This document shows positions 23,021 to 31,020 of a stretch of 36,496 nucleotides of DNA, piece by piece. Position 1 is the stretch's first letter; each line of letters starts with the position of its first letter. This stretch comes from an uncultured Erysipelotrichaceae bacterium (GTDB lineage: Bacteria; Bacillota_I; Bacilli_A; Erysipelotrichales; Erysipelotrichaceae). The stretch is taken from the NCBI GenBank assembly GCA_934675465.1, contig CAKUQM010000017.1, forward strand, positions 1 to 36,496, written 5' to 3'. The position numbers were made by a program, and so were the translations under genes. Under the pieces are notes generated by a model, which worked only from the letters and a program-made list of their open reading frames with translations, made no database searches and was not told the origin of the DNA.

Positions 23021-23695
23021 TTATAAAGCCTTCATGATTTTATCAATCAAATCAAAGGCCTTAGCACTAGCCTTAGACACATTTTCCACAAACATTTGAC
23101 CATCACCATCAATCGTATCTGAAATACATTTAATTGATAAAACTCTTACATTATTTAACATACAAGTTCTAGTAATACCTGCAATTTCCATATCACAAAT
23201 TACACAATCCAGCTTTGCTAAATTATTCTTATCTTCTAACTTTTCAATAAAACGATCACCACTTGCACAGTTACAAATTCTTAAATCAGGCTTAATACTT
23301 AAAGCCAAAGTAATCAAATCATTATCCAAAGGTAATGCCACACTATCAACATCACAATATTGATGAGGCAAGACATCATCGATACAAGATGTATCAAAAT
23401 CATAATTGATTGTACCCTTTACTACAAACAAATCAGATACAGCAAGTCCTTCCACTAAAGCTCCAGTAACGCCATAATTAAGCATAATTTCAATATCAAA
23501 CTTATCAATCAAAAATTGACAAGCACTAGCTGCATCAATCTCACCACAGCCTGACTTAATAACATATAATTCATTATCATTAATCTTAGTCTTATAGACT
23601 ACTCTGTTTTTTACACAAAGCGTTTCCACTTGGTAATTGCTCTCAAGGAAACTCTTTAATTCCTTTTCAATCGCAATAATCATTCCAATTTTCAT
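23021..23695 (-). CDS. mtnN: 5'-methylthioadenosine/S-adenosylhomocysteine nucleosidase
   Basis: Pfs/MtnN cleaves MTA and SAH to adenine and a thiosugar, recycling methyl-cycle by-products and making the AI-2 precursor. The 224-residue product begins MKIGMIIAIEKELKSFL and has the family's LNYGVTGAL, VICDMEIAGITRTC (the Met-Glu pair that binds ribose) and SIKCISDTIDGD with the catalytic Asp. The frame is open to a TTG at 23716, but the ATG at 23693-23695 matches the family start and has GAGG about 11 nt upstream. TATAAT (minus, 23717-23722) gives it a promoter. It is divergent from azlC and may also feed nfnAB. Confidence 0.93.
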   Translation of the reverse strand: MKIGMIIAIEKELKSFLESNYQVETLCVKNRVVYKTKINDNELYVIKSGCGEIDAASACQFLIDKFDIEIMLNYGVTGALVEGLAVSDLFVVKGTINYDFDTSCIDDVLPHQYCDVDSVALPLDNDLITLALSIKPDLRICNCASGDRFIEKLEDKNNLAKLDCVICDMEIAGITRTCMLNNVRVLSIKCISDTIDGDGQMFVENVSKASAKAFDLIDKIMKAL

Positions 23696-23710
23696 AAATT
23701 TAAATACCTC

Positions 23711-23746
23711 GAACAAATTATACTTCTTAGCGTTATAATTTTAAAC
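23711..23746. promoter_or_regulatory. divergent promoters of mtnN and azlC
   Basis: Minus strand: TATAAT (23717-23722) with TTTAAA 17 nt upstream, for mtnN. Plus strand: TATAAT (23734-23739), only 7 nt before the azlC ATG, with no good -35. The azlC transcript would begin at the start codon. Confidence 0.55.
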
Positions 23747-24454
23747 ATGGACCAAAGTTATTTTAGGCAAGGCCTTAAAGACGGTTTACCTATTGGAATT
23801 GGATATTTTGCGGTTGCCTTCTCATTAGGCGTTTTCGCTTCATCTATAGGCTTATCACCAATACAAGGCTTAATAGCCTCACTATTAACAAACGCCTCAG
23901 CAGGTGAATATGCAGGCTTTATGGTAATAGCAACTAATGCTACCTATATACACATGATAATAATGACAATCATTGCCTCTTTAAGATATCTATTAATGTC
24001 TGCCGTCTTATCTCAAAGATGTGATGAAAACATCACATTACTGCATAGGCTTATTTTAAGTTTCTATATTACTGATGAAATCTTTGCGATCACTATCGCT
24101 AAAAGTAAAAAGATTATACCTGAATATACCTTTGGCGCAATACTACCTGCTACAACACTATGGGGCTTAGGAACTCTATGTGGTATCTTAGCTGGCAATA
24201 TCCTACCAGATAGAATCATATCAGGCTTATCGGTAGCTTTATATGGCATGTTTATCGCCATCATCATTCCACCTTGTAAAGAAGACAAGGCTGTTAAAAT
24301 AGCCGTAATAATATCATTTATATTGAGCTTTTTAAGTTCATATTATTTGCCAATCCTAAATAACCTAGATAGTGGTTCAAGAACCATTATCCTTACAATA
24401 TTAATCTCATTAGTTGTAGCTAAAGTAGCTCCAAGAGGACAAGAAGATGCATAA
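23747..24454 (+). CDS. azlC: AzlC-family branched-chain amino acid exporter, large subunit
   Basis: A 235-residue protein with about seven membrane helices. The N-terminal GLPIGIGYFAVAFSLGVFASSIGLSPIQGLIASLLTNASAGEYAG is the AzlC signature. AzlCD pairs export branched-chain amino acids and toxic analogues. azlD overlaps the 3' end by 8 nt, so the two subunits are made together. No Shine-Dalgarno is present; a perfect TATAAT ends 7 nt before the ATG, pointing to a leaderless start. The gene stands divergent from mtnN. Confidence 0.93.
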   Translation: MDQSYFRQGLKDGLPIGIGYFAVAFSLGVFASSIGLSPIQGLIASLLTNASAGEYAGFMVIATNATYIHMIIMTIIASLRYLLMSAVLSQRCDENITLLHRLILSFYITDEIFAITIAKSKKIIPEYTFGAILPATTLWGLGTLCGILAGNILPDRIISGLSVALYGMFIAIIIPPCKEDKAVKIAVIISFILSFLSSYYLPILNNLDSGSRTIILTILISLVVAKVAPRGQEDA

Positions 24455-24749
24455 TACCTGGACATATATTTTTATCATGGTTCTTACTACCTTTATCATA
24501 AGAGCCCTACCCTTAATACTAATAAGAAAAGAGATCACCAATCCCTTTCTTAAATCATTTTTATATTATGTCCCCTATGTTACCCTAGCTGTCATGACCT
24601 TCCCAGCTATTATTGAAGCAACTAATTCACCAATCGCAGGAGCTATATCTTTAATAATTGGCATCATCGCTTCTATTAAAGGCATGAAACTAATGGGTGT
24701 AGCCTCAATGTGTGTTATTACGGTATTAATTGTAGAACTATTTGTATAG
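24447..24749 (+). CDS. azlD: AzlD-family branched-chain amino acid exporter, small subunit
   Basis: A 100-residue protein with about four hydrophobic helices. TFIIRALPLILIRKEITNPFLKSFLYYVPYVTLAVMTFPAI is the AzlD pattern. It is the partner of AzlC; its start overlaps the azlC stop by 8 nt. Length is typical. It ends at TAG 24747-24749 ahead of a region of inverted repeats shared with the convergent folD gene. Confidence 0.92.
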   Translation: MHNTWTYIFIMVLTTFIIRALPLILIRKEITNPFLKSFLYYVPYVTLAVMTFPAIIEATNSPIAGAISLIIGIIASIKGMKLMGVASMCVITVLIVELFV

Positions 24750-24755
24750 TTTCAA

Positions 24756-24836
24756 GAGATGACTAGCCCAAACCGTCAAGTTTTTTCGAAGACTAATCAT
24801 CTCATGAAATTATTCGATAATATATTATCGAATAAT
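24756..24836. terminator. convergent azlD/folD intergenic hairpins
   Basis: Two nested symmetries fill the gap. GAGATGA-x-TAG (24756-24766) pairs with CTA-x-TCATCTC (24793-24803), with TTTTTT in the loop. ATTATTCGATAATA (24809-24822) is followed directly by its reverse complement (24823-24836), a perfect 28-bp palindrome. Neither has a classic U-run after it. They probably end the two convergent transcripts. Confidence 0.5.
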
Positions 24837-24839
24837 AGT

Positions 24840-25664
24840 TTACTTTTTACTTGCTTTAACCACATGATTTAAAAGAATCGAAGTAGTTAAAGCACCAACC
24901 CCACCAGGTACTGGTGTAATATTTTTAACAAGTGGTTCCACCTCATCAAACAAGACATCACCACACAATTTATGTTTAGCCTCATTATAATTTAAGCCAA
25001 CATCAATAATGGTTTGCTTACTATTAACATAATCCTTAGTCACTGATTCCATCTTGCCTGTTGCGCAAATCAAGATATCAGCTTCCCTACATATTTCTTC
25101 AACACCAACACTTTTACTATGGACAATCGTAACCGTTGCGTTTTCTTTTAGTAACATCATACTAACAGGTTTACCTATAACAGCAGATCTACCAAGTACC
25201 ACAACCTTTTTACCACTTAATTCGATATTGTAATATTTCAAGATTCTCATCACCGATTCAGCCGTACATGGTTTAAAGGCCTCGTCATTATCTAAAAAAC
25301 AAGATGCTAAAGATAAATCTAAACAAGCATCAACATCCTTTTTGATAGATAAGTATTTATTAATATCTCTTTCATCAAATGGTAATGGTCTAAAGATTAA
25401 GATGGCATCTACACTATCATCATTATTTACTTTATCTAGAGTATTATAAAAAACATTTGGATTTACATTTAATTCAAAGTTAATTTCTCTATCTTCAATT
25501 CCAAGCTTCTCACACTTTTTTAAAATTCCTCTTTCATAAGAAGAATCATTATCCTTATTACCAACTTTAAATAAGGCTAAGGTAAGCTTTTTATCACCTT
25601 TTAAAAGAAGGCTCTCTTCATCAATAGCCTTAGCTACCTCTTTACCACTTAATATATTTGCCAT
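24840..25664 (-). CDS. folD: FolD-type methylene-THF dehydrogenase, cyclohydrolase residues lost
   Basis: FolD normally has two activities: methylene-THF dehydrogenase and methenyl-THF cyclohydrolase. This 274-residue copy keeps the NADP-binding part (KKVVVLGRSAVIGKPVSMMLL) and the C-terminal TPVPGGVGALTTSILL. At the active site the Tyr is present (Y43), but the catalytic Lys four residues later is Ile (I47), and the Gln of the usual I-L-V-Q-L-P-L-P is Phe (F91, in ILIFRPLP). The Asp of KKDVDA is kept. Changing the Lys is known to abolish cyclohydrolase while sparing dehydrogenase. It lies 1 nt after fchA, which should supply the cyclohydrolase step. Confidence 0.93.
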   Translation of the reverse strand: MANILSGKEVAKAIDEESLLLKGDKKLTLALFKVGNKDNDSSYERGILKKCEKLGIEDREINFELNVNPNVFYNTLDKVNNDDSVDAILIFRPLPFDERDINKYLSIKKDVDACLDLSLASCFLDNDEAFKPCTAESVMRILKYYNIELSGKKVVVLGRSAVIGKPVSMMLLKENATVTIVHSKSVGVEEICREADILICATGKMESVTKDYVNSKQTIIDVGLNYNEAKHKLCGDVLFDEVEPLVKNITPVPGGVGALTTSILLNHVVKASKK

Positions 25665-25665
25665 T

Positions 25666-26274
25666 CTATAGTCTTTCTAAAACATCATTATATGTTCGAT
25701 TTGCAATTTCAGAATATTTAACAAGCATCTTCTCACTCAACTGTTCAAGATTAGTCGCATATTCCCTGTCCTTCATCAACTTTGTATTTACAAGTACATT
25801 CAAATAAGCGCCCCTTAAAGTGCCAAGAGCTAAGGATACTGAAGCACCCACATCAGATACCATAATCTTAGAAGTAATATCTTTTAAAATACTATCAAGT
25901 TCAATTACTCTAGCACTATATTTCATAATAGACAAAGGTGGAATTGCTGCATCCTGTAGACACTTCTCTAATTTAATCATATATTCAGGATCAGACTTTT
26001 CCATTGAGTAACATCTACTTAACGGATAAAAAGCCTTACAATCATCATTGATTGCCTCTAATAACTTTTCACTTAAATCTTTTAACTCAATAGATATTTC
26101 CCTTAATTGCCCCTCATATTCTAGATACTTCTTCTTACCATAAGTAAGTTCAATAGCCATATTGGCTAAAGAAGCAGATAAGGCACCAACCAAAGCACTT
26201 GCACTGCCACCACCTGGAATAGATTCTTTTGAGGCTAAATTAGAATTGAACTCATAAATTGTCTTTTTATACAT
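25666..26274 (-). CDS. fchA: FchA-type methenyltetrahydrofolate cyclohydrolase/cyclodeaminase
   Basis: A 202-residue, mostly helical protein of the formiminotransferase-cyclodeaminase family. The N-terminal EFNSNLASKESIPGGGSASALVGALSASLANM, with its glycine-serine folate loop, and SDVGASVSLALGTLRGAYLNVLVN are diagnostic. Members act as cyclodeaminase (histidine breakdown) or cyclohydrolase (one-carbon pathway). The coupling to a FolD that lacks cyclohydrolase residues favours the latter. No Shine-Dalgarno precedes the ATG at 26272-26274. TAGAAT ends 6 nt upstream, and TTGACA lies 18 nt before that, inside a group II intron, so expression of fchA-folD appears to depend on the inserted element. 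Confidence 0.92.
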   Translation of the reverse strand: MYKKTIYEFNSNLASKESIPGGGSASALVGALSASLANMAIELTYGKKKYLEYEGQLREISIELKDLSEKLLEAINDDCKAFYPLSRCYSMEKSDPEYMIKLEKCLQDAAIPPLSIMKYSARVIELDSILKDITSKIMVSDVGASVSLALGTLRGAYLNVLVNTKLMKDREYATNLEQLSEKMLVKYSEIANRTYNDVLERL

Positions 26275-26280
26275 ATTTCA

Positions 26281-26310
26281 ATTCTAATAGAGTAGAGGAG
26301 TAATTGTCAA
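26281..26310 (-). promoter_or_regulatory. intron-exon hybrid promoter for fchA-folD
   Basis: On the minus strand, TTGACA (26305-26310; a perfect -35) lies in the terminal loop of intron domain VI. After 18 nt, TAGAAT (26281-26286) starts right after the predicted intron 3' end. The start point would be the A of the fchA ATG. Confidence 0.65.
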
Positions 26311-26329
26311 AATTACTGCCCCTCTCATT

Positions 26330-26361
26330 GCACCGTACATACGGTTCTCGTATACGGCGCT
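26330..26361 (-). ncRNA. group II intron domain V
   Basis: On the minus strand the domain begins A-G-C (catalytic triad), with an 8-bp lower stem GCGCCGTA/TACGGTGC, a 2-nt bulge, and a 4-bp upper stem TACG/CGTA capped by AGAAC. This is the catalytic heart of the ribozyme and looks intact. Confidence 0.85.
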
Positions 26362-26383
26362 ACATTTATATTTAAGTCACAGC

Positions 26384-27685
26384 CTACTTAGATAAGTAAT
26401 ACTCAATGGGGTTTACCAAACCGGTTATCCCCTTTTTCTTATCGGTATATGAAAGAATTTTTGGATTAAGTATAAAGCTAATGATATTCCCTGTAGCTTT
26501 TCTATATAGTCCTAATCTTGAGTTTGCCACTTTATATACATCTTCTTCAGAAAATCTGTTTTTAAACTTTAAATTCATCCTCATTAGATTTTTGTATATT
26601 GTTTTGGGCTTCTTCCATTTCTTAAGTATAACTACTCTAACTTTATGTCTTAACCATTGCCCAAATTTCTCCATTTTGGATTTCATTATTCCTATACTAA
26701 AGTAATTAATCCAACCTCTTACTACTTCATTTAATTTTGTAAATAATGTATCTGTAGTCATAGCTATTGCTTTCTTACGGATTAATATTTGTTTGCACTT
26801 ATCATATAAGTTTTGGACTTTGGTATCCATTGGCTTACATTTCCATTCATCTGAACGTTCAAGAAATGTAAAACCTAAAAAGTTTGAGTCATTTGGTCTT
26901 ACAACTTTTGTTTTAGTTGCGCTGACCTTAAGAAATAGTTTTCTTTCTAACCATGAAGTTACTGACTTCATCACTCTATTGGCACTTAATTCACTTTTAA
27001 CTAGTATATTAACGTCATCGGCGTATCTTACAAAGTGTAATCCTCTTGATTCTAGTTCCTTATCAAACTTATTCAAATAGATGTTTGAGAGTATTGGAGA
27101 TAGAGGACCTCCTTGAGGCATACCTTCGCTGTTTGAAGATATTAAGCCATTTTCCATTACGCCAGCTCTTAGGAACTTTCGTATCAAATGTAGAGTTGTC
27201 TTGTCATTAACTTCTTCTCTAAGTATTGAAATTAACTTATCATGATTTACTGTGTCGAAATACTTTTCTATATCTAAATCTACTACCCATTCATAGCCTT
27301 CATTTAATAATTCAAGTACCTTTTCAATAGCGTTGTGTGCACTTCTATTTGGTCTAAAACCATAACTACTATTTGAGAATAGTGGTTCATAGATTTTAGA
27401 TAGTTCTTGTGCAATAGCTTGTTGAATAACTCTATCCACTACTGTAGGAATACCTAGGGGTCTTTTCTTGCCATTGGCTTTAGGGATATAAACTCTTCTT
27501 ACAGGTTGAGGCTTATAAGTCATATTCATAATAGAAGATATAATCTCTTTCTTATGCACTTTAAGATAGTCATCTATTTGAGCTACTGACATCTTATCAA
27601 CACCAGGAGCACCCTTATTTGACTTTACTTTCTTAATGGCCTCATTTAAGTTATCTTCACTTAAAATCTTTTCAATTAATTCCAT
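26384..27685 (-). CDS. ltrA: group II intron reverse transcriptase/maturase
   Basis: The protein (433 residues from the chosen start) has an RT domain with all blocks: NKGAPGVDKMSV, RRVYIPKANGKKRPLGIPTVVDRVIQQA, SSYGFRPNRSAH, VVDLDIEKYFDTVNHDKL, GMPQGGPLSPILSNIYL and the catalytic FVRYADD. The maturase (X) domain follows (VVRGWINYFSIG). It ends without an endonuclease domain, as in class C. It should splice and mobilise its own intron. The frame is open to 27709; GAAAGG lies 9 nt before the ATG at 27683-27685, so that start is preferred. No frameshift or stop is seen, so the element may be active. Confidence 0.95.
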   Translation of the reverse strand: MELIEKILSEDNLNEAIKKVKSNKGAPGVDKMSVAQIDDYLKVHKKEIISSIMNMTYKPQPVRRVYIPKANGKKRPLGIPTVVDRVIQQAIAQELSKIYEPLFSNSSYGFRPNRSAHNAIEKVLELLNEGYEWVVDLDIEKYFDTVNHDKLISILREEVNDKTTLHLIRKFLRAGVMENGLISSNSEGMPQGGPLSPILSNIYLNKFDKELESRGLHFVRYADDVNILVKSELSANRVMKSVTSWLERKLFLKVSATKTKVVRPNDSNFLGFTFLERSDEWKCKPMDTKVQNLYDKCKQILIRKKAIAMTTDTLFTKLNEVVRGWINYFSIGIMKSKMEKFGQWLRHKVRVVILKKWKKPKTIYKNLMRMNLKFKNRFSEEDVYKVANSRLGLYRKATGNIISFILNPKILSYTDKKKGITGLVNPIEYYLSK

Positions 27686-28222
27686 CTGCTGCATCCTTTC
27701 TATTTTCAAAATATTTCAACATCATCCCCGGATAACCATAACTAGAAAGATATACGATTCTTTCATGTTGTTACTTATATCCTTTCGGACTAATCGAAAT
27801 TTAATTATAGTGGCTTGCACTATATAAACATTAAGTCCTTCAGTGTTTTATCACCTACTACGACCTCAGCTGACTCCTCATATTAAACCTTTTTCGACCG
27901 ATGGTACCATTACTGTTTTTAAAGTTTATTGGACTTCATCGTATATGAGGTCTCCCGGGGTAATTCACTAATCCTATTTCTTTCACAACGTCTTGATTTA
28001 CTCTTTTGGTTTTACGTTTACCTTTTGGACTTATAGTTGTTGTGCACTATCATCCACCGTTTAGCCTTATATCAAGTTTCTGTTCGTACGCTCAAAAGAA
28101 TCGCTACACCACTTCCTCTACTCATATCATCGCTGATACTAGCTTGTGGTTCACTACACTTGGCGGTAAATACCTGTGGTCGGTTTATCTCCGACTGAAT
28201 TAGTGCCATGCCCGGCACACAC

Positions 28223-28248
28223 AAAAAGAAGACTACTTGTCTTCTTTT
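28223..28248 (-). terminator. terminator of the ABC operon and intron target
   Basis: On the minus strand, AAAAGAAGAC, 5 nt, GTCTTCTTTT plus T: a 10-bp stem. The stop codon of the permease gene lies at its apex. The group II intron begins 3 nt after the stem. Confidence 0.88.
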
Positions 28249-29789
28249 ATACTTTTTTCGATAGCTGCATTACCTGCATCATATCCTAAATTATCATAAA
28301 GAGAATATAGTTCGGTACTTACTAAGTGGAACTCACCATTATCATAAATTAAACGATAAGAATCACCATAATAATCCCAAACAGTTACATCGGTATCTTT
28401 ATCCTTAGCCAACTTGATAAAATCATCAAACTTCAAGGCATCCATACCATAATTTGAAGTAATGCCATCCTTGCCATCATTATAAGTAATGGTAAAAGGA
28501 TGATAGTACTCATAATAATCAGTCTTTAGATAATTATCAAGAATATAATCACGATAAGATTCCATCATATCAATTAGTTCGTGATTCTTAGTTGAAGTAA
28601 CCACCGACAAACTAAAGGAACCAGATTCCATATAAGACTTATCCTCATCATTTAGACTCTTAAAGAAATCATAATATTCAGATTCATTATCGTCGCCGAT
28701 ATAGCCAGAATAATAATCATAGGTCATCTTATCATAATCAAATTTATATATTCTAGATAAGCCAAAGCCATTAGTCTTTTCACAGCTATAGTTAAAACCT
28801 AATGACAAAATAACACCACCTACAAACAACAATACTTGTAGCTTAGATAAACTAAACTTTCTCTTATATACAAAGTTTCCTATAAAGTAAGCTGCAAATA
28901 ATAAAGCATACAAGATAACAGTTCCATAGATATCATTAATGATTCTACCTGATGCGATTATGAATAAACAGATGATTGTATAGAAACTAATAATAAACGG
29001 ATAGGCAAAGAAACCATCAGAATAATTACCAGCTCTTTCTACCTTTCTATTATTAAATAACTTAAATAATAAGAAAGTGAATAATACAATATAGACCACA
29101 GTAACCACATATGATGAAACTAGATATTCATATACATAACCACCAAATGTTATCGATGTATATTCAACAACGCTTAAGGCGATTGGTGATAAATAAATAA
29201 GTATTTTATATAGAGAATCAGTCAACACGTTTACGCCAACTAAATAAGAAGACGTAAACGCTTCACCTGCAAATAAAATCATCAACGGTATGGCATAATA
29301 GGCAATCAAGATTACAAATCCATCAGTAATTGAATTAGCCAAAAAATATATAAAGGCATTAAAGACAATTACCATCAAATAAGTAACACATGCAGTCAAC
29401 AATAAATATAAGACATTTATTAAAGACGCTTGCATATTACTAACAATACAATTAATAAGTGTAATTATTAGCGATAGGACATACGGGGCAAAAGCTGCCA
29501 CAAAACAATAAACAAGTCCTGTAAATAACATCGTATTACGAGACATGTTTAATGAGAAATAAGTATCTACAGCCTTCTTATTATGCACATATGAAAAGAT
29601 AAATAATGGCAAGATAAAAGCCGTAGCTGCCCCAAGTACATAATTAAACAATAAAGGACTATATACAGACATATGAGTATCTAACTTTCCCACAAAAGAG
29701 AAAGAAATAATAGCCTGTAAGATACAAGTTATTAAAAATAAATGCTTCTTTGACTTAAATAAATAAATAAAATAATTCTTATTTAACAT
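28233..29789 (-). CDS. ABC transporter permease, large
   Basis: A 518-residue membrane protein: about twelve hydrophobic segments over residues 1-340, then a hydrophilic C-terminal domain (about 340-518) rich in Tyr, Asp and Ser (for example EDKSYMESGSFSLSVVT) that should lie outside the membrane. The start (MLNKNYFIYLFKSKKHLFLITCI) and the VLGAATAFILPLFIFSYVHNKKAVDTYFSLNMSRNT block resemble ABC-2 type permeases linked to YtrA-type regulators. Its start overlaps the 3' end of the ATPase gene by 11 nt, so the two form one transporter. The substrate is unknown; cell-wall antibiotic response is typical of related loci. Confidence 0.8.
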   Translation of the reverse strand: MLNKNYFIYLFKSKKHLFLITCILQAIISFSFVGKLDTHMSVYSPLLFNYVLGAATAFILPLFIFSYVHNKKAVDTYFSLNMSRNTMLFTGLVYCFVAAFAPYVLSLIITLINCIVSNMQASLINVLYLLLTACVTYLMVIVFNAFIYFLANSITDGFVILIAYYAIPLMILFAGEAFTSSYLVGVNVLTDSLYKILIYLSPIALSVVEYTSITFGGYVYEYLVSSYVVTVVYIVLFTFLLFKLFNNRKVERAGNYSDGFFAYPFIISFYTIICLFIIASGRIINDIYGTVILYALLFAAYFIGNFVYKRKFSLSKLQVLLFVGGVILSLGFNYSCEKTNGFGLSRIYKFDYDKMTYDYYSGYIGDDNESEYYDFFKSLNDEDKSYMESGSFSLSVVTSTKNHELIDMMESYRDYILDNYLKTDYYEYYHPFTITYNDGKDGITSNYGMDALKFDDFIKLAKDKDTDVTVWDYYGDSYRLIYDNGEFHLVSTELYSLYDNLGYDAGNAAIEKSIKEDK

Positions 29790-30660
29790 TTAAAGCTCCT
29801 GTATGCTCATATATGAACAATTCCTCAAAGTTTACATTCAACACATCAAGAATCAAAGGATTAAAAGCCTCTAACTTTTCGCTAACTTCATCCCTATTAC
29901 CCCTAATAACAAGAGTAATAATTCTACCTTCCACATTCTTGTACAACACATCAAAGTCCTTAAACAATTCGATATCAACTTCTTCCTTAAAAGCTAATTG
30001 ATATTTATTAATATTAGCCTTAGACTCTAATAAATCACCATAAGTCTCAATATGACCATTTTCTAAGATGCCATAAGAATCACAAATATCCTCAAGTTCC
30101 TTCAAGTTATGTGAAGAAATAATAATCAAAGAATTATTATCCTCAATCAAATCACTCAAGGCATTCTTGATATGAACTCTTACAATTGGATCTAAACCAT
30201 CAAAAGCCTCATCTAGCAACAATAAGTCTGGTTTACAAGCAAGCGCAATCAGCAACATCGCCTGTCTTTTCATACCCTTAGAAAAGTTAGAAATATTGTC
30301 AGTTTCACTTAACTTAAATAAGTTCAAATACTTTTGGTATACTTCCTCATCAAAGTCATAGAAACCTTTATAAAACATCTTTAAACTCTTAATATTAGAA
30401 CCATAAGGATAATATGGATCATCTGATACAAGAAAGATTCTCTTTCTAATCTCTGGATCAACATAAGTGTCCAAACCTTCAAAAAGCACCAAACCATCAT
30501 CTAAAGAATAGATACCGGCAATACTTCTTAAAAGAGTAGACTTACCTGCTCCATTAACACCTACTAGACCGAAAATAGAGCCATGATCAATATTTAAAGA
30601 AACATCATCTAAAACGCTTTTACCCTTAAAAGCCTTTGTTACATTTTTAATCTCTAACAT
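29779..30660 (-). CDS. ABC transporter ATP-binding protein (partner of the large permease)
   Basis: A 293-residue nucleotide-binding protein. Walker A is GVNGAGKST, the signature FSKGMKRQ (a common variant in CcmA/YtrB-like ATPases), Walker B LLLLDEAFDGLD, and the switch His is in IIISSHNLKELE. A 90-residue C-terminal extension follows. Two ATGs stand in tandem right after the GntR stop; GGGAG is 7 nt before the second, which is chosen. The order GntR regulator, ATPase, permease is the YtrA-YtrB arrangement. Confidence 0.9.
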   Translation of the reverse strand: MLEIKNVTKAFKGKSVLDDVSLNIDHGSIFGLVGVNGAGKSTLLRSIAGIYSLDDGLVLFEGLDTYVDPEIRKRIFLVSDDPYYPYGSNIKSLKMFYKGFYDFDEEVYQKYLNLFKLSETDNISNFSKGMKRQAMLLIALACKPDLLLLDEAFDGLDPIVRVHIKNALSDLIEDNNSLIIISSHNLKELEDICDSYGILENGHIETYGDLLESKANINKYQLAFKEEVDIELFKDFDVLYKNVEGRIITLVIRGNRDEVSEKLEAFNPLILDVLNVNFEELFIYEHTGALNVK

Positions 30661-30663
30661 CAT

Positions 30664-31011
30664 CTAACTCCCAAATACTTCTTCAACAGCATTTAATACC
30701 GTCTCTTTTCGATACCCATTTTCCTTCAGCTTACTTAACAAGAAATAAACTTCATCGGTATTTGAATTAACAGCTGTTGTATCAGCCACAAAGCTACCTT
30801 TCTTGAACACCGAATAGATATAACCATCTTGTTCAAGTTCTTGATAAGCCTTTTGAACCGTATTTGGGTTAATACCCAAATCACTTGCCAATTCTCTTAC
30901 TGAAGGTAGCTTATCATTTGGCTTTAAGGCACCTGCATTAATAAACTTAATTATTTGAGATTTGATTTGTTCATAGATTGTTTCTTTTCCTTGTAGATTA
31001 ATAAGAAACAT
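30664..31011 (-). CDS. YtrA-type GntR regulator
   Basis: A 115-residue short GntR regulator: a winged helix (KPNDKLPSVRELASDLGINPNTVQKAYQELEQDGYIYSVFKKGSFV) plus a short dimerising tail, without a large ligand domain. YtrA-type repressors usually control the adjacent ABC transporter and respond to envelope stress through unknown signals. Unusually, it lies in the middle of a six-gene minus-strand run, 9 nt after the MacB-like ATPase and directly before the second ATPase gene. AGGAG precedes the start. I see no clear operator in the tiny gaps. Confidence 0.9.
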   Translation of the reverse strand: MFLINLQGKETIYEQIKSQIIKFINAGALKPNDKLPSVRELASDLGINPNTVQKAYQELEQDGYIYSVFKKGSFVADTTAVNSNTDEVYFLLSKLKENGYRKETVLNAVEEVFGS

Positions 31012-31020
31012 TCACATCTC

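Larger units (their letters stand above)
26287..28220 (-). mobile_element. group II intron, class C
   Basis: An intact intron of about 1.93 kb in minus orientation. The 5' end (28220) begins GTGTGCCGGGCATGGCAC, close to the well-known class C start GUGUGCCCGGCAUGG. Domains I-III and the start of IV fill the gene-free stretch 28220-27710; small open frames seen there are RNA structure, not genes. The reverse transcriptase lies in domain IV. Domain V (26330-26361) and domain VI (26287-26329) follow, with the 3' end near 26287. The intron sits directly after an intrinsic terminator, the usual target of class C introns. End coordinates may be off by 1-2 nt because GTGTGTG is repetitive. Confidence 0.85.

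Noticed and set aside
24809..24836. 28-bp palindrome as a dif/Xer recombination site
   Set aside because: The length fits, but it is fully symmetric and lacks the asymmetric XerC/XerD arms and central hexanucleotide of known dif sites.
28006..28203. Open frame of 65 codons on the plus strand
   Set aside because: It lies wholly within the 5' ribozyme domains of the group II intron, antisense to it, and has no ribosome-binding site.
26287..28220. Retron or diversity-generating reverse transcriptase
   Set aside because: A maturase domain, a class C 5' end, domain V and domain VI are all present, so it is a group II intron.
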